Part shown: piece after piece, positions 63,528-64,000 of the stretch
How the letters are laid out: each line of letters starts with the position of its first letter
Position numbering within the stretch: the stretch's first letter is position 1
From: a virus
Direction: 5' to 3' (one strand)
DNA length: 64,000 nt
Virus record (IMG/VR): IMGVR_UViG_3300032242_002041
Span: 62,001-126,000 of that record
The notes under the pieces: model-generated
The model's database searches: none
What the model was told of the DNA's origin: nothing
What the model saw: only the letters and a program-made list of their open reading frames with translations
Program-made: the position numbers and the translations under genes

Positions 63528-64000
63528 TTAATGTTTACTTTCTTCTTCGTAGTAGGCATACTGTCCGAATGGTGGAACAATGGTCTTGGTACCGTGCATA
63601 ATAAACACAGTATCACAGTACTGTTCATCACCCCATGAACCGTTGGGATAACCGTCTGTGAACATGATGTGACGCTTGGGTTCGATTTCGTTGGCTTTAA
63701 AGTATTCAAATACACAATTAAAGTCTGTACCACCACCACCCGCAATTTCATAGCCTGTAATATCGTCTAAGTTTTCACTATCAAACTGCTGTGGATTGTA
63801 CACTTGTGTATCAAACGATAAGACATGAATACGATAGTTAGGGAACTGTTCCATGATACCTGCTACTTCTGCTAGGAAGTCTTTGAGCATGCTGTCTAGC
63901 ATCGAACCCGACGCATCGATACTGATAGCAATATCAATCATGGGATCCAACTTCATACCGGGCATGACCGCATCCATGTGCCACCCTCTACGACTGTTAC
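63528..64000 (-). CDS. VWA-domain protein, putative metallopeptidase (5' end beyond window)
   Basis: The frame is open to the right edge (upstream residues read SRRGWHMDAVMPGM), so the ATG at 63977 is probably internal. IDIAISIDASGSM is the MIDAS metal site of a VWA fold (DxSxS) and IAGGGGTDFNCVFEYF supplies the Thr; HIMFTDGYPNGSW gives the third site (TDG). This matches the C-terminal VWA-like domain of phage and bacterial DUF2201-type predicted metallopeptidases, whose HExxH domain would lie outside the window. Confidence 0.8.
   Translation of the reverse strand, partial: NSRRGWHMDAVMPGMKLDPMIDIAISIDASGSMLDSMLKDFLAEVAGIMEQFPNYRIHVLSFDTQVYNPQQFDSENLDDITGYEIAGGGGTDFNCVFEYFKANEIEPKRHIMFTDGYPNGSWGDEQYCDTVFIMHGTKTIVPPFGQYAYYEEESKH

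Noticed and set aside
63527-63751. Upstream extension of the small gene ending at 63359
   Set aside because: The VWA protein, with clear metal-site motifs, occupies this DNA in a different frame.
1-64000. tRNA genes, CRISPR arrays, insertion sequences, att sites, photosynthesis genes
   Set aside because: Gaps are too short and none shows a cloverleaf, spaced repeats, transposase or integrase; no such gene product was seen.

Overview
The window is a piece of a large tailed-phage genome of the T4 superfamily (myovirus). Recognisable T4-type genes are the recombination nuclease subunit gp47, the late sigma factor gp55, baseplate proteins gp53, gp5 (spike), gp25 and gp6, and a giant protein in the gp7 position. 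Many small conserved proteins resemble, from memory, those of marine cyanophage-like T4 relatives. I see no photosynthesis genes, no integrase, no tRNA and no host operon, so the host is not determined. Coding is extremely dense: most neighbours overlap by 1-50 bases (often ATGA). The longest gap without a gene is 116 bases (3193-3308), so there is no unexplained stretch over 300 bases.

Layout. 1-3192 (minus): a partial radical SAM gene, gp47 and gp55. 3309-31351 (plus): virion module with tail-tube/baseplate proteins (gp48/54-like, gp53, two hub-like proteins, gp5 spike, a repeat-rich protein, gp25, gp6), a 4454-residue wedge protein, and fibre-like proteins, closed by a terminator at 31371-31390. 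31423-37364 (plus): three GT-A-like glycosyltransferases, small conserved proteins, a sugar epimerase, a short UDP-sugar dehydrogenase and a GT10-like protein. 37361-50178 (plus): the core of an unusual island with six radical SAM enzymes, a second GT10-like protein, a carbamoyltransferase, an SGNH-like protein and two copies of a 33-residue microprotein. 50175-55890 (minus): three more radical SAM proteins, an amidinotransferase and a third GT10-like protein. 55889-59086 (plus): a 1065-residue protein with eight tandem repeats and a glycosyltransferase-like C-terminus. 59043-61062 (minus): a DegT-type aminotransferase and an epimerase. 61059-64000 (minus): small phage proteins with their own promoters and terminators, ending in a VWA protein cut by the right edge.

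How it may work together. gp55 has a host-type promoter and lies divergent from the virion genes. Four intergenic gaps before virion genes carry the same octamer, GGTAAATA, a plausible counterpart of the T4 late promoter TATAAATA. The 31-61 kb region encodes sugar activation, several glycosyl-transfer-like proteins, carbamoyl and amidino transfer, and ten N-terminal-twitch radical SAM proteins (counting the one at the left edge). I infer a phage-encoded pathway that makes or attaches an elaborately modified glycan or small molecule, on the virion, the phage DNA or the host surface. That role is inference: no substrate can be read from the sequence.
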